Notes under the pieces: model-generated
The model's database searches: none
What the model was told of the DNA's origin: nothing
The model's input: only the letters and a program-made list of their open reading frames with translations
Shown here: positions 8,329 through 16,957 of the stretch, in pieces
Layout: each line of letters begins with the position of its first letter
Position numbering within the stretch: position 1 is the stretch's first letter
Translations under genes and position numbers: made by a program
NCBI GenBank assembly: GCA_963667315.1
Contig: OY763325.1
Coordinates: 1,240,001-1,304,000, forward strand
Length of the DNA stretch: 64,000 bases
Direction of reading: 5' to 3'
DNA from: DAINPP01 sp963667315
Lineage (GTDB): Bacteria; Thermotogota; Thermotogae; MWEM01

Positions 8329-8976
8329 ATGAAAAGATTATTCTTGTTATCAGTCCTGGTATTGTTTGCCATTACATCATTTGCAGGAAACAAACTGAAT
8401 CACGAACTCATTGAAAGAAAAATGGAAATCACTTTACCATCCTTCACATTAATTGAAGACAACAAAACTCTGGACACAATCAACGATACACTGTATTCTG
8501 ATTCGTTCAAACTTTTAAACGGCTTCCAAGACACCTCAGAGGGCTTCAGAAGCTGGGATGCCACAGTTTATATATCCGAATCCACCGTAACGCATCAAAG
8601 CGAAAAAACGCTTAGTTTTACAACGACACAATACCTGTATTATTATCATGCCGCCCATGGTATGCATCTCCTCCTCGGCTACATCTTCGACGCAGAAACA
8701 GGCAAAAAATTAACCCTTGATGATCTGTTTACCGGTGATGCCTACAAAACCAAGATTCTTGATTACATGAACAATGAAATCAAGACAAAAAAGATTCCGA
8801 TATTCTCCGATACTGCATTTAAAGGTGTAGATAAAAACACAGAATTCTATCTTGAAGAAGATCACCTTGTTTTTGTCTTCCAGGAATATGAATATACACC
8901 GTATGCTCATGGGTTTCTGATATTCAAAATGCCACTTGATGATTTAAAAGAGGATTTGAATAAAAAATATTTTTAA
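8329..8976 (+). CDS. Secreted DUF4163/DUF3298 (RsiV-like) domain protein
   Basis: A signal peptide (MKRLFLLSVLVLFAITSFAG) is followed by a region resembling the DUF4163/DUF3298 pair found in PdaC-type deacetylases and the anti-sigma factor RsiV. The characteristic phrases are YYYHAAHGMHLLLGYIFDAETGKKLTLDDLF and FYLEEDHLVFVFQEYEYTPYAHG. DUF3298 domains are extracytoplasmic; in RsiV the domain binds lysozyme. There is no membrane anchor after the signal peptide and no deacetylase domain, so this is a stand-alone secreted version of unknown role. The ribosome binding site is GTGAGG before the ATG. Confidence 0.75.
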   Translation: MKRLFLLSVLVLFAITSFAGNKLNHELIERKMEITLPSFTLIEDNKTLDTINDTLYSDSFKLLNGFQDTSEGFRSWDATVYISESTVTHQSEKTLSFTTTQYLYYYHAAHGMHLLLGYIFDAETGKKLTLDDLFTGDAYKTKILDYMNNEIKTKKIPIFSDTAFKGVDKNTEFYLEEDHLVFVFQEYEYTPYAHGFLIFKMPLDDLKEDLNKKYF

Positions 8977-8987
8977 ATACCAAAACT

Positions 8988-9016
8988 TAAAAAGCCCTGA
9001 AAAAGGGCTTTTTATT
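8988..9016 (+). terminator. Rho-independent terminator
   Basis: AAAAAGCCCT and AGGGCTTTTT form a stem with a short A-rich loop, followed by TATTTT. Confidence 0.85.
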
Positions 9017-9067
9017 TTGAGAAATATTTTCTTATTCATTCCTTAAATAAATTTAAATCAAGACTAT

Positions 9068-9096
9068 TGACAAGAAGCCCAGTTTATGATATAGTA
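9068..9096 (+). promoter_or_regulatory. Promoter of the tRNA-Leu/fMet/Met cassette
   Basis: TTGACA (9068-9073), a 17-base spacer and TATAGT (9091-9096) lie 14 bases upstream of tRNA-Leu. Nearly identical promoters precede the two other tRNA copies at 13275 and 15720. Confidence 0.85.
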
Positions 9097-9109
9097 CCAA
9101 ACGGAAATG

Positions 9110-9196
9110 CCGGGGTGGCGGAATTGGCAGACGCTACGGACTTAAAATCCGTTGATACTATGTATCGTGTGGGTTCGATTCCCACCCTCGGCACCA
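9110..9196 (+). tRNA. tRNA-Leu (anticodon TAA)
   Basis: The acceptor arms GCCGGGG and CCTCGGC pair (one G-T), a long variable arm is present as in class II tRNAs, the anticodon loop is CTTAAAA (TAA), the T-loop is GGTTCGATTCC, and CCA is encoded. Length 87. Confidence 0.97.
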
Positions 9197-9213
9197 GAGT
9201 AACTTTTATACGT

Positions 9214-9290
<77 letters not shown>

Positions 9291-9313
9291 TTATGCGACG
9301 AGAGATATAGCAA

Positions 9314-9390
9314 GGCGGTGTAGCTCAGTTGGCTAGAGCATACGGTTCATACCCGTAGAGTCGTCAGTTCGAATCTGACCGCCGCCACCA
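9314..9390 (+). tRNA. tRNA-Met (elongator, anticodon CAT), copy A
   Basis: GGCGGTG pairs with CGCCGCC; the anticodon stem-loop is TACGG TTCATAC CCGTA, the T-arm is GTCAG TTCGAAT CTGAC, and CCA is encoded. It reads as elongator methionine; a lysidine-type tRNA-Ile is the alternative for CAT but the overall sequence looks like Met. Confidence 0.9.
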
Positions 9391-9400
9391 GAATTTAGAG

Positions 9401-9428
9401 AAAAACCCATCGAAAGATGGGTTTTTTT
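9401..9428 (+). terminator. Terminator of the tRNA cassette
   Basis: AAAAACCCATC (9401-9411), loop GAAA and GATGGGTTTTT (9416-9426) form a strong hairpin with a T-run. Confidence 0.9.
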
Positions 9429-9436
9429 ATTTTTCT

Positions 9437-9531
9437 ATTCACTTCTATCTGAGTCATATCCACGGCTACGATACAGTTTCCGTCCGGTGAAAAAGCTGCA
9501 TCGTAAAGACCATCATAATGGTACAGCGGTA
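9437..9531 (-). pseudogene. WD40-repeat gene fragment
   Basis: Read on the minus strand, about 22 codons spell YHYDGLYDAAFSPDGNCIVA and a few more residues. This is one blade of a WD40 propeller nearly identical to HYDGLYDVAFSPDGKMIASA in the intact gene at 18496-19485. Neither a start nor the rest of the propeller is present, so this is a remnant. It is the only recognisable content of the 9430-9680 stretch; 9680-9810 is A/T-rich leader of the histidine kinase gene. Confidence 0.6.
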
Positions 9532-9810
9532 AATCTATAATCAAAACAGATTCTATCAGGTATTGTTTGATCACTTCTTTAAGATTCAATTTGTCCGAAG
9601 AAATTACGTCAAGAAGCAGATAACACAAAAAAATCTGTAAATTGTAACATTTTAATAAGTTTTTTTGTGTTATCATTAAACAATGGTATTATTTGTTTTT
9701 TCAGTCTATAATGATAAATGGTTCAATTTCATGTCTTTAATATAATTGATTGTTTTAAAGTTTGTTGAAGTACACTGCTTTATTCAGATCTCATCTGGAG
9801 GTTCAACTTT

Positions 9811-12800
9811 ATGCATAAGGATGATGGCTACATCAAGTATCTCGGAATTATCGGGGAAGATATTGAGAATATTCTTTTTGTATTCAAAAAAAACGAAACA
9901 GGACTATTCGTTTTTGAAATGGTAAATCAAGCCTTTGAAACCGAAACCGGCTTAAAACGTCAAATGATAGAAAACAAAACACCACTCGAAGTTTTTGACA
10001 ATGCATTTGGCAACCAATTAGAGCAAAAACTCATCGACTGTCATCAGTATAAAACACAAATAACATTTGAGGCATCTCTCCAACTATCAGAAAATGAAAG
10101 GAATCGGTATTTTAAATTAACACCCGTCATCAAGAATGATAAAGTCGAAAAAATAATGGGTCATTCAATACCCTACCAGAAAAAAACTAAAGTATCTGAT
10201 CAAAGTACAACGTGTATAGAGGAGTTAAAAGTTGAACTCAGAGAAAGAAATAAAGAGATCACCTGTTTGTTCCATATGTCAGAAATTGTTCAAGAAGAAA
10301 ATTTAACCGTTGAAGAACTTCTGCAATCATTCGTTAAGTTAATCCCACCGGCTTTTCAATTCCCCGAATATACCGCTGCACGCATCTTATTCAGAGATAA
10401 GGTTTATAAAACGGATCCTTTTTTTAAGAGTAATCACAAAATGGAAAGCGATATTTTTTTCCATGGAAAAAAAGAGGGGATTTTAGAAATATTTATTATG
10501 GATGAAAAAGCTGAACATGAAAATCATCCATTTCTTGATAGCGAAAAAAAATTAATCAACAGTCTGACGGAAAGAACAGGCAGAATCATCGAAAGAAAAT
10601 GGAGCGAAAACAAACTCGCTGACAGCGAACAAGAATTTAGAACACTCTTTGAAACAATGGCTCAGGGTGTCGTGTATCATGACGCAGCCGGGGAGATCAT
10701 CAAAATCAATCCCGCAGCTGAAAAAATCCTTGGCTTATCCCTTTCGCAAATGAAAGGCAGGGTCCCCACTGATCCAAGATGGCGAACGGTTCATCAGGAT
10801 GGCTCACCTTTTCCAGGTGACAAACATCCTGCCTCAAGAGCTCTTAAAACCGGTAAAGCTGTTTATGGTGAGATTATGGGAGTCTATCATCCGATCGAAC
10901 ACCGTTTTAGATGGTTAAAAGTAAACGCAATCCCGCAATTCCATGAGAACAATTCCCGGCCGTTTCAGGTCTATGCCAGTTTTGAAGATATCACTGATGA
11001 GATCACCATACAAAAAGAATTACAAAGAAGTCGACAAAAATTCTTTGAACTCTTCAACAACAGTAAAAATGGTGTTGCCATTTATACTGCGATTGGGGAT
11101 GGAGAAGATTTTATCTTTGTTGATGTCAACAAGGCGGTTGAAAGGATAGAACAGATCAGAAAAGAAGATTTGATTGGTAAAAGAGTCTCAGAGATATTTT
11201 CAGGGGTTAAAGATTTCGGTTTGTTTGATGTCTTCCAACGTGTTTTCAAAACCGGCAAAACCGAAGATTATAAAATGGCTTTTTATAAAGATGACAGGGT
11301 TTCAGGTTGGCGTGATAACAGGGTTTATAAATTAGATTCTGGAGAAATTGTTGCGGTATACAGTGATGCGACCGATCAAAAAATTGCAGATGAAGAGGCA
11401 AGAAAATTCAAAACAATCGCAGATAATTCACTCTATGGCATCTGTATTACAGATACGAATGGAATAATCACTTATACAAATAAATATTTCGCAGAAATAC
11501 ATGGTTATAAGAAAAAAGATCTGATTGCTCAGGACATTTCTCTGCTGCTTGGTTCGGATCAATATCGAACATTGCAGCAGAACGTATATAATAAGATAAG
11601 CACAGAAAAAAGGTTTCCCGCTTTTGAACTTTGGCACCGGCATACATCAGGTGATCAATTCCCGATGCTGATGAGTGGGGTGGTTTTGAAAGATGCGACC
11701 AGTCAGAAGCAATATATCGCAATAAGCGGTATTGATATCTCTGAACAAAAACATCTTCAACAGACACTTGAAAAACAAAAAAACGAATTACGCGAGTTTA
11801 ACGAAGAGATGGAAGGCATTAATGAAGAACTCAGAGAAAGTGAAGAAACGGCAATAAGAGCCAATAAAGTGAAATCCGAATTCCTTGCAACGATGAGTCA
11901 TGAATTGAGAACACCGTTGAATGGTGTTCTCGGATTCAGTCAAATACTTGCGTCCACCAAACTGGATGTTCAGCAAAAAGAATATTTAAACACGATCATA
12001 CAGTCTGCTAAAAATCTGTTAAGTATTATCTCGGATATTCTTGATATTGCCAAGATTGAGACGGATAAAATTAATATTGTATCTGAAGAAATGAATCTCA
12101 AAGAAGTGATCCGGCAATCCGTTAAACTGATTGAAATCCAGGCATCTGAAAAAGCATTGAAAGTGATTGTCAATGTGTCTGAGGATTGTCCTGAATATGT
12201 ACAATGCGATGCTTCACGCTTAAAACAGATCTTGTTAAATCTACTTGGAAATGCCGTTAAATTCACTTTTAAAGGGCGTATTGTATTGAAGGTTGAGAAA
12301 AAAGAAGAAAACCTTCAAAAGGCTCTCGTCAAATTAAGATTTTCCATCATCGATACCGGTATCGGCATTAAAGAGGAAAACCAGGCATCTATCCTAAAGG
12401 CATTTACACAAGTCGACATGACGAATACGAGAAAATATGGCGGAACAGGATTAGGCTTGTCGATCGTACAGAAACTTCTAAAGAAAATGAATAGTACAAT
12501 AGAGGTTGATAGCACTTATGGAAAAGGCAGTACATTTTCATTTGATTTAACACTTCCTGTCTCGATAGGTTCTAAAGAAAAAGAAACGACTCTTCATCAA
12601 ATAAATACTGAAAAATCAAATCTGAATCATACGAATATCCTGATCGTTGAAGATAATCCAATCAATATGTTTTATACAAAGACAGCTCTTTCATTGGTTT
12701 TTGAAGAATTTAATGTTTTTGAGGCTGTAGATGGTGAAAAAGGGTACGAACAATTTCTTAAAGAAAAGCCGGATTTGATTTTAATGGATATACGAATGCC

Positions 12801-12993
12801 GAATATGGATGGATATCAAACAACTTCATTAATCAGGAAATTGAATAAAGATATCCCCATAATTGCATTAACGGCAAAAACAAGTAAAAATGACAAACAA
12901 AAATGTTTCGAAGTAGGCATGAACGGATTTTTATCTAAACCTGTTTCCGTTCATCAACTTAAAAATGTTATTAAAAAGCATATTCCAAACTAA
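9811..12993 (+). CDS. Hybrid sensor histidine kinase / response regulator with multiple PAS domains
   Basis: This is a cytoplasmic hybrid kinase; no membrane segment is visible. Order: an N-terminal PAS-like domain (about 1-130), a GAF-like stretch (about 145-270), PAS domains at about 271-400, 405-528 and 530-650, a coiled coil (650-680), HisKA with phospho-acceptor H697 (FLATMSHELRTPLNGVLGFSQ), a HATPase domain with N box N814 (ILLNLLGNAVKF) and G boxes DTGIGI and KYGGTGLGLSIV, and a receiver domain with acidic E947/D948, phospho-acceptor D993 (LILMDIRMPNMDG) and K1043. No HPt domain or output domain is attached, so phosphate would pass to a partner encoded elsewhere. CTGGAGG precedes the ATG. 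It is flanked by tRNA copies A and B and has no operon partner. Confidence 0.93.
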   Translation: MHKDDGYIKYLGIIGEDIENILFVFKKNETGLFVFEMVNQAFETETGLKRQMIENKTPLEVFDNAFGNQLEQKLIDCHQYKTQITFEASLQLSENERNRYFKLTPVIKNDKVEKIMGHSIPYQKKTKVSDQSTTCIEELKVELRERNKEITCLFHMSEIVQEENLTVEELLQSFVKLIPPAFQFPEYTAARILFRDKVYKTDPFFKSNHKMESDIFFHGKKEGILEIFIMDEKAEHENHPFLDSEKKLINSLTERTGRIIERKWSENKLADSEQEFRTLFETMAQGVVYHDAAGEIIKINPAAEKILGLSLSQMKGRVPTDPRWRTVHQDGSPFPGDKHPASRALKTGKAVYGEIMGVYHPIEHRFRWLKVNAIPQFHENNSRPFQVYASFEDITDEITIQKELQRSRQKFFELFNNSKNGVAIYTAIGDGEDFIFVDVNKAVERIEQIRKEDLIGKRVSEIFSGVKDFGLFDVFQRVFKTGKTEDYKMAFYKDDRVSGWRDNRVYKLDSGEIVAVYSDATDQKIADEEARKFKTIADNSLYGICITDTNGIITYTNKYFAEIHGYKKKDLIAQDISLLLGSDQYRTLQQNVYNKISTEKRFPAFELWHRHTSGDQFPMLMSGVVLKDATSQKQYIAISGIDISEQKHLQQTLEKQKNELREFNEEMEGINEELRESEETAIRANKVKSEFLATMSHELRTPLNGVLGFSQILASTKLDVQQKEYLNTIIQSAKNLLSIISDILDIAKIETDKINIVSEEMNLKEVIRQSVKLIEIQASEKALKVIVNVSEDCPEYVQCDASRLKQILLNLLGNAVKFTFKGRIVLKVEKKEENLQKALVKLRFSIIDTGIGIKEENQASILKAFTQVDMTNTRKYGGTGLGLSIVQKLLKKMNSTIEVDSTYGKGSTFSFDLTLPVSIGSKEKETTLHQINTEKSNLNHTNILIVEDNPINMFYTKTALSLVFEEFNVFEAVDGEKGYEQFLKEKPDLILMDIRMPNMDGYQTTSLIRKLNKDIPIIALTAKTSKNDKQKCFEVGMNGFLSKPVSVHQLKNVIKKHIPN

Positions 12994-13274
12994 TGTTTTT
13001 TCTCGCGTTAGCAATATACAGCTCATCACTTAATATCCCGATAGATACCTGGACACTTCATCAAACTCTCGTCCAACTTAAATTTTAATAGGCAAAAAGT
13101 CATCATCATCAAAAACTCAGAAATAGCCCAAACGCACCCTGAAGGAGGGTTCTGATTGTTAGTAAAATCGATAAATGCTTTTTAAACAGCAGAAGCGCTT
13201 GTTTGTTCATATTCAAACGGCATTGAAATTCCACAGAAGTTATATAAAAATATCACTTTTATCAGCGTTGCTAT
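12994..13274. other. Intergenic stretch without a recognisable gene
   Basis: Between the kinase and tRNA copy B there is no supported gene. A weak hairpin (ACCCTGAAGGAGGGT, near 13136-13150) could be the kinase terminator but lacks a good T-run. Confidence 0.4.
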
Positions 13275-13303
13275 TTGACAAGACCTCCAGTTTATGTTAT
13301 AGT
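13275..13303 (+). promoter_or_regulatory. Promoter of tRNA copy B
   Basis: TTGACA (13275-13280), a 17-base spacer and TATAGT (13298-13303). The spacer resembles that of copy A, as if the tRNA-Leu gene had been deleted between promoter and tRNA-fMet. Confidence 0.85.
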
Positions 13304-13326
13304 ACCACGCACTAACTTTTATACGT

Positions 13327-13403
<77 letters not shown>

Positions 13404-13427
13404 TTATTGCGACGAGAGATATAGCAA

Positions 13428-13504
13428 GGCGGTGTAGCTCAGTTGGCTAGAGCATACGGTTCATACCCGTAGAGTCGTCAGTTCGAATCTGACCGCCGCC
13501 ACCA
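13428..13504 (+). tRNA. tRNA-Met (elongator), copy B
   Basis: Identical over its 77 bases to the copy at 9314-9390. Confidence 0.9.
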
Positions 13505-13543
13505 CTATATACATACGATATTGACAGTATGGAACGCTATTAA

Positions 13544-13575
13544 AAAGAGAATCCCAAGTGGATTCTCTTTTTTTA
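13544..13575 (+). terminator. Terminator after tRNA copy B
   Basis: AAAGAGAATCC (13544-13554) pairs with GGATTCTCTTT (13560-13570), followed by more T. The sequence differs from the copy A terminator, so the duplication ended before it. The rest of 13576-13780 shows no gene. Confidence 0.85.
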
Positions 13576-13781
13576 TGTCAATTTTGTACTGATGGCAAAG
13601 ATAATGAGACAACTTATATAAGATCCCTCTAAAAGGGGGCTTATTTTTATCAACCCCCTGAGCTCTCATAAGAAATAATATTATTTTGATCAGTTTGACA
13701 CTACCTCTCTCTACTTTAATGATGTAGGGGTATAAATTGGCAACATGAACTCCTAACATTAATCATATAAGGGGTAGTAAA

Positions 13782-13888
13782 TTGATCTCAGAAAAAGCAC
13801 TGAAGAATCTCGCTGTAGTAATTCTGGACGAATAATCAAAGAATGAGAGATTGAAAAAGGAGATGGGATTACTCATGATGCAGCGTAA
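13782..13888 (+). pseudogene. Small recombinase-associated ORF, frameshifted
   Basis: After AAGGGG a TTG start gives LISEKALKNLAVVILDE then a stop; the next frame continues IIKE, stop, EIEKGDGITHDAA, stop. Read together across frames this looks like a decayed small protein of the type found just upstream of clostridial-type serine recombinases. The match is by memory of that pattern and is tentative. Confidence 0.45.
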
Positions 13889-14440
13889 TAAGATAATGAA
13901 ATTAAAAAGGAACGTAGTGGCATACGTACGGGTATCTACAAAAAAGCAGTCTGAAACCAGCCTTGATACAAAGTTAGAGAAAATAAAGAAATATGTAAGT
14001 GGTACAGATCTAAAGATTGTATCTATCTATCTATAAAGAAAAAGAAACAGCTTCAGGTAAGAGAAAAAGACCAAGATTTGATGAGATGATTGAAAGAGCA
14101 AAAACTGGAGAATACGATTTTATTCTTGTCTACAAAATGGACAGATTTTATCGAAATTCATATAAAGCAAGAAAGGAAAGGAGGGAGTTGGAGCAAACAG
14201 ACACTTTACGATATGTTGCGTAATGAAAAATATAAAGGTACTTTTACATTCCGCAAGGGGAGTAAATATAATTATCACGAGAATAGAAATGATACGATAA
14301 CGGTTCAAGTTAAACTTCCTGTTATCGTTGACAAAGAACTTTTCCAGAAAGTACAGGATATTTTAAAAAGCAAACGTGTACAAAGAACCAAGAAACTAGA
14401 ATCTTACCTACTCCAAAGGCTAATATACTGTGGAGATTAA
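13878..14440 (+). pseudogene. Large serine recombinase remnant
   Basis: Three pieces in different frames belong to one serine recombinase. First comes VVAYVRVSTKKQSETSLDTK (resolvase N-terminus with the catalytic serine in RVS). After a frameshift near 14025, KEKETASGKRKRPRFDEMIERAKTGEYDFILVYKMDRF continues the catalytic domain. After another shift near 14165, SKQTLYDMLRNEKYKGTFTF...VDKELFQKVQDILKSK is the recombinase DNA-binding domain. The middle of the protein is deleted and the zinc-ribbon/coiled-coil end is cut short. At about 560 bases against 1500 or more in intact genes, it cannot be functional. It marks a former integrative element. Confidence 0.8.
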
Positions 14441-14466
14441 AGTGTAAGTTTTATAGCACCCTTTGT

Positions 14467-15642
14467 TTAGTTTTCCATACCCGTCTTTTTCGTAAAGATG
14501 AAGATGACAACAATCATAGAAAAGACTCCGAGAAACATGATAAAGGGAAAGAAATATCCCACTTCCAAGCCCACATTGTTGCTGAGTGCACCGATGATAA
14601 AAGAAGCTAATGTAACACCCACAGATGCTGAAAAGGAAAAAAGAGACATGGCCAGACCAATATTTTTTTTGACTTTATCCACAAGGATGGACTGTAGTGT
14701 GGGGAAAATAGATGCATGTATAAGCCCGGATAGAAAAATTAAAATAGCCAGGAAAATAAATGAATCAGCTGGAAATTGAGCAAAAAAAGTAATGGGAAGA
14801 CCTACACTGGTTATTATTAGAAGCCATTTAGTTTTCCCGACTTTATCTACCATTTGAGCGGAAGTAAACCGACCAATAAACAACCCAATCCAAAACAGAG
14901 ATGGCAGCAGACTGGATAATTCCTTGCTGTATGAACGATAATCAACAGAATATGTGGGAGCCCATGAGGAGATGCTACCTTCGGAACCCACATAGAAAAA
15001 GATGGTAGCGACGATAAGCCAGAAATATTTATTTTTAAACAAATCCAGATAATCCGAAAGGGACTCGCCTTCCTCTTTTTTGATTCTCTTCGGCATATGC
15101 GTTTTTAGTTGTGTGGAAAAGTACAAGGGCACGCAAGTATATCCGGCAATGATAAATAAGAATCCCATATAAGGGAGCTCTTTCGCGATCATGAATGCGG
15201 CGATAAAAGGACTAAGCATCGCACCCAATGCATAAAAGGAATGCACAAGATTCAATAATTTCCCGCTTTTTCCCTTAAAGATAGAGCTCAATGGCGGAAC
15301 AGCTACTTCGATGACAGCTGACCCCAACCCAATCAAAAAATGCCCGATGAACAATCCTATGGTGGATTTTGAGAAAATGAAAATCAAAATACCTAAAGGG
15401 ATAGTGATATATGAAAATAACAGGGGTTTCTTTGTTCCGATAAAATCGATGAGGATACCAACGAGTAATGCTCCGATTAAATAACCAATGGATTTACCCG
15501 CAAAGATCATTCCCACTTGAGCATATGTAAGCGAAAGAGCTTCTCTTATCAAAGGCATAACAGCTGCGATATATGTTGCAGCAGCACCCATCGTCAAGAA
15601 CGAATTGTACCCAACCCCCTTATAACAGGACAAATTCTTCAT
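14467..15642 (-). CDS. MFS transporter
   Basis: This is a major facilitator superfamily permease with about twelve hydrophobic segments over 391 residues and the loop 2-3 signature region GALLVGILIDFIGTKKPL. The overall pattern resembles the FucP-like/sugar-transporter branch, but the substrate is unknown. The start ATG follows AAAAAGGGGGAATGGT, a good ribosome binding site. The gene lies between tRNA copies B and C and opposite to them. It is intact in a region otherwise full of remnants and may be cargo of the element that left the recombinase fragment. There is no linked regulator. Confidence 0.85.
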   Translation of the reverse strand: MKNLSCYKGVGYNSFLTMGAAATYIAAVMPLIREALSLTYAQVGMIFAGKSIGYLIGALLVGILIDFIGTKKPLLFSYITIPLGILIFIFSKSTIGLFIGHFLIGLGSAVIEVAVPPLSSIFKGKSGKLLNLVHSFYALGAMLSPFIAAFMIAKELPYMGFLFIIAGYTCVPLYFSTQLKTHMPKRIKKEEGESLSDYLDLFKNKYFWLIVATIFFYVGSEGSISSWAPTYSVDYRSYSKELSSLLPSLFWIGLFIGRFTSAQMVDKVGKTKWLLIITSVGLPITFFAQFPADSFIFLAILIFLSGLIHASIFPTLQSILVDKVKKNIGLAMSLFSFSASVGVTLASFIIGALSNNVGLEVGYFFPFIMFLGVFSMIVVIFIFTKKTGMEN

Positions 15643-15719
15643 ACCATTCCCCCTTTTTCAACAAGAACTTTTGTGTTAATCTTTTCATTCTAGCACATTC
15701 TTCTTTTATAAATCATACT

Positions 15720-15748
15720 TTGACAAAAAGACAGGTTTATGGTATAGC
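15720..15748 (+). promoter_or_regulatory. Promoter of tRNA copy C
   Basis: TTGACA (15720-15725), a 17-base spacer and TATAGC (15743-15748). The last -10 base has drifted from the T of the other two copies. Confidence 0.7.
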
Positions 15749-15757
15749 ACCACTCAC

Positions 15758-15873
<116 letters not shown>

Positions 15874-15959
15874 AAAGATGATGCTTTCAATAATTTTATT
15901 CCCTGTGTCAGGGGCAGGAAATTCATAACTTTTTGCAGTGTGGATGGCATCGCCTCATA
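15874..15959 (-). pseudogene. ABC-2 type permease, C-terminal fragment
   Basis: On the minus strand the frame reads YEAMPSTLQKVMNFLPLTQG followed by IKLLKASSFL. This is the typical last conserved stretch of ABC-2 exporter permeases (P-x-x-L...LPLT...G-I...L). It stops at the boundary of tRNA block C, which has replaced the true C-terminus. A further possible membrane stretch (FLFAYQFNGSIAGFAVGYL) is in another frame at about 16045-15990. Confidence 0.55.
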
Positions 15960-15974
15960 CGATAGCGTCGCCTC

Positions 15975-16151
15975 TTAAAAGATCAGCATGGGGAAATACA
16001 AAGGTAGCCTACTGCGAAACCCGCAATAGATCCGTTGAACTGATAAGCGAACAAAAACCGTTCCGGATCTCACCGACAGACTCAAGTTGTTTACCACCAG
16101 TAGCCGATTATACGATTTTGTAAGTTGTTCGACTTTGATCACTTCACGCAT
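15975..16151 (-). pseudogene. ABC exporter ATP-binding protein, N-terminal fragment
   Basis: A good ribosome binding site (GCAGGAGAT) and ATG at 16151 begin MREVIKVEQLTKSYNRLLVV followed by NNLSLSVRSGTVF. This is the first strand region of an ABC ATPase, which then breaks off before the Walker A motif. The rest of the nucleotide-binding domain is missing, and the downstream sequence already belongs to the permease fragment. An internal deletion has therefore removed most of a two-gene exporter. Confidence 0.65.
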
Positions 16152-16246
16152 ATGATCTCCTGCTTTTTTCCAGAAAAGAATACCACTCAAAAAAGCATTG
16201 GTGTTATAGTGGAGGGTTTTTAACAAAATCAAAACCACCTCAATTG

Positions 16247-16284
16247 TTGACATTCAAATCACTATGTGATATATTTAGCACATA
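16247..16284 (+). promoter_or_regulatory. Promoter and candidate operator of the DUF3796/XRE operon
   Basis: TTGACA (16247-16252), a 17-base spacer and TATATT (16270-16275). The inverted repeat TATGTG (16263-16268) / CACATA (16279-16284) straddles the -10 box, the expected place for autorepression by the XRE protein encoded second in the operon. The repressor link is inference. Confidence 0.65.
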
Positions 16285-16327
16285 AAGAGCGAAATACATC
16301 ACACATCATATTTGGAGGTCTGTCAAC

Positions 16328-16687
16328 ATGAAAAAAAAGATTAACTACCTGGGATTTTTATCCCTGCTATCTCTGATTTCAATTTTGGGTTATTTCACGG
16401 ACAACGCAGGCTTGTATGGATTTTTAGGCTTTCTCTATTATCTGAGATATTTTGCCGTCATTCCCGATGAACTTTTCAAACTGAACGTTCGAAAAGCAGC
16501 AACGACCGCTTGGCTATCGGAATTAATTCTCTTCGTTCCGCTGATTTACACATCTTATTTCATTTTCGACCCGTCAAAGGCCTTAAGGATTGCCTTCGGA
16601 CTGAGTTTTGCCTTTGCCATTTTCATTTTTACAATCGTCATGTTAATCTCGGAGTACAGGGAAAACGCGGGGATTGATGATGATTAA
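16328..16687 (+). CDS. DUF3796-type small membrane protein
   Basis: The protein has 119 residues with about four hydrophobic segments (8-25, 28-46, 62-80, 88-108). The pattern FLGFLYYLRYFAVIPDELFKLNVRKAATTAW resembles the DUF3796 family, whose members are usually encoded beside a small XRE regulator, as here. The stop overlaps the regulator start (ATGATGATTAA). GGAGG precedes the ATG. Function is unknown; in other genomes such pairs often accompany ABC exporters, and remnants of an exporter lie just upstream on the other strand. Confidence 0.7.
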   Translation: MKKKINYLGFLSLLSLISILGYFTDNAGLYGFLGFLYYLRYFAVIPDELFKLNVRKAATTAWLSELILFVPLIYTSYFIFDPSKALRIAFGLSFAFAIFIFTIVMLISEYRENAGIDDD

Positions 16688-16895
16688 AAACAGGATAAAA
16701 GAATTCCGTGCCAAACACGGCATGAAACAAGGGGATCTGGCAGACAAAGTAGGTGTTCGCCGGGAGACGATCGGAAACCTTGAAAACGGAAAATATAATC
16801 CGTCACTCGTTTTGGCGTGGCATATTGCAAAAACCTTCGGGGTAGCCATAGAAGATGTCTTTACCGTCGAGGATGTTGAATGTAAGGATTACTGA
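16677..16895 (+). CDS. Small XRE-family transcriptional regulator
   Basis: This is a protein of about 72 residues that is almost only a helix-turn-helix: MKQGDLADKVGVRRETIGNLENGKYNPSLVLAWHIAKTFGVAIEDVFT. It overlaps the DUF3796 stop codon; consecutive ATGs at 16677 and 16680 make the exact start ambiguous. Proteins of this size typically bind as dimers and repress their own operon; the inverted repeat at the upstream promoter is the likely target. Confidence 0.88.
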   Translation: MMIKNRIKEFRAKHGMKQGDLADKVGVRRETIGNLENGKYNPSLVLAWHIAKTFGVAIEDVFTVEDVECKDY

Positions 16896-16904
16896 ACAGA
16901 GAAT

Positions 16905-16933
16905 TTGACAAAAGATTGGAAAGATGATAAAAT
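16905..16933 (+). promoter_or_regulatory. Promoter of the TetR gene at 16958
   Basis: TTGACA (16905-16910), a 17-base spacer and TAAAAT (16928-16933). Confidence 0.7.
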
Positions 16934-16957
16934 TTAAAAAAGGACAGGTGTACACTT

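Noticed and set aside
12992..13090. 32-codon frame overlapping the histidine kinase stop
   Set aside because: No ribosome binding site and no family resemblance; likely chance.
13505..13759. 84-codon minus-strand frame after tRNA copy B
   Set aside because: It spans the terminator hairpin, lacks a ribosome binding site and looks like no known protein.
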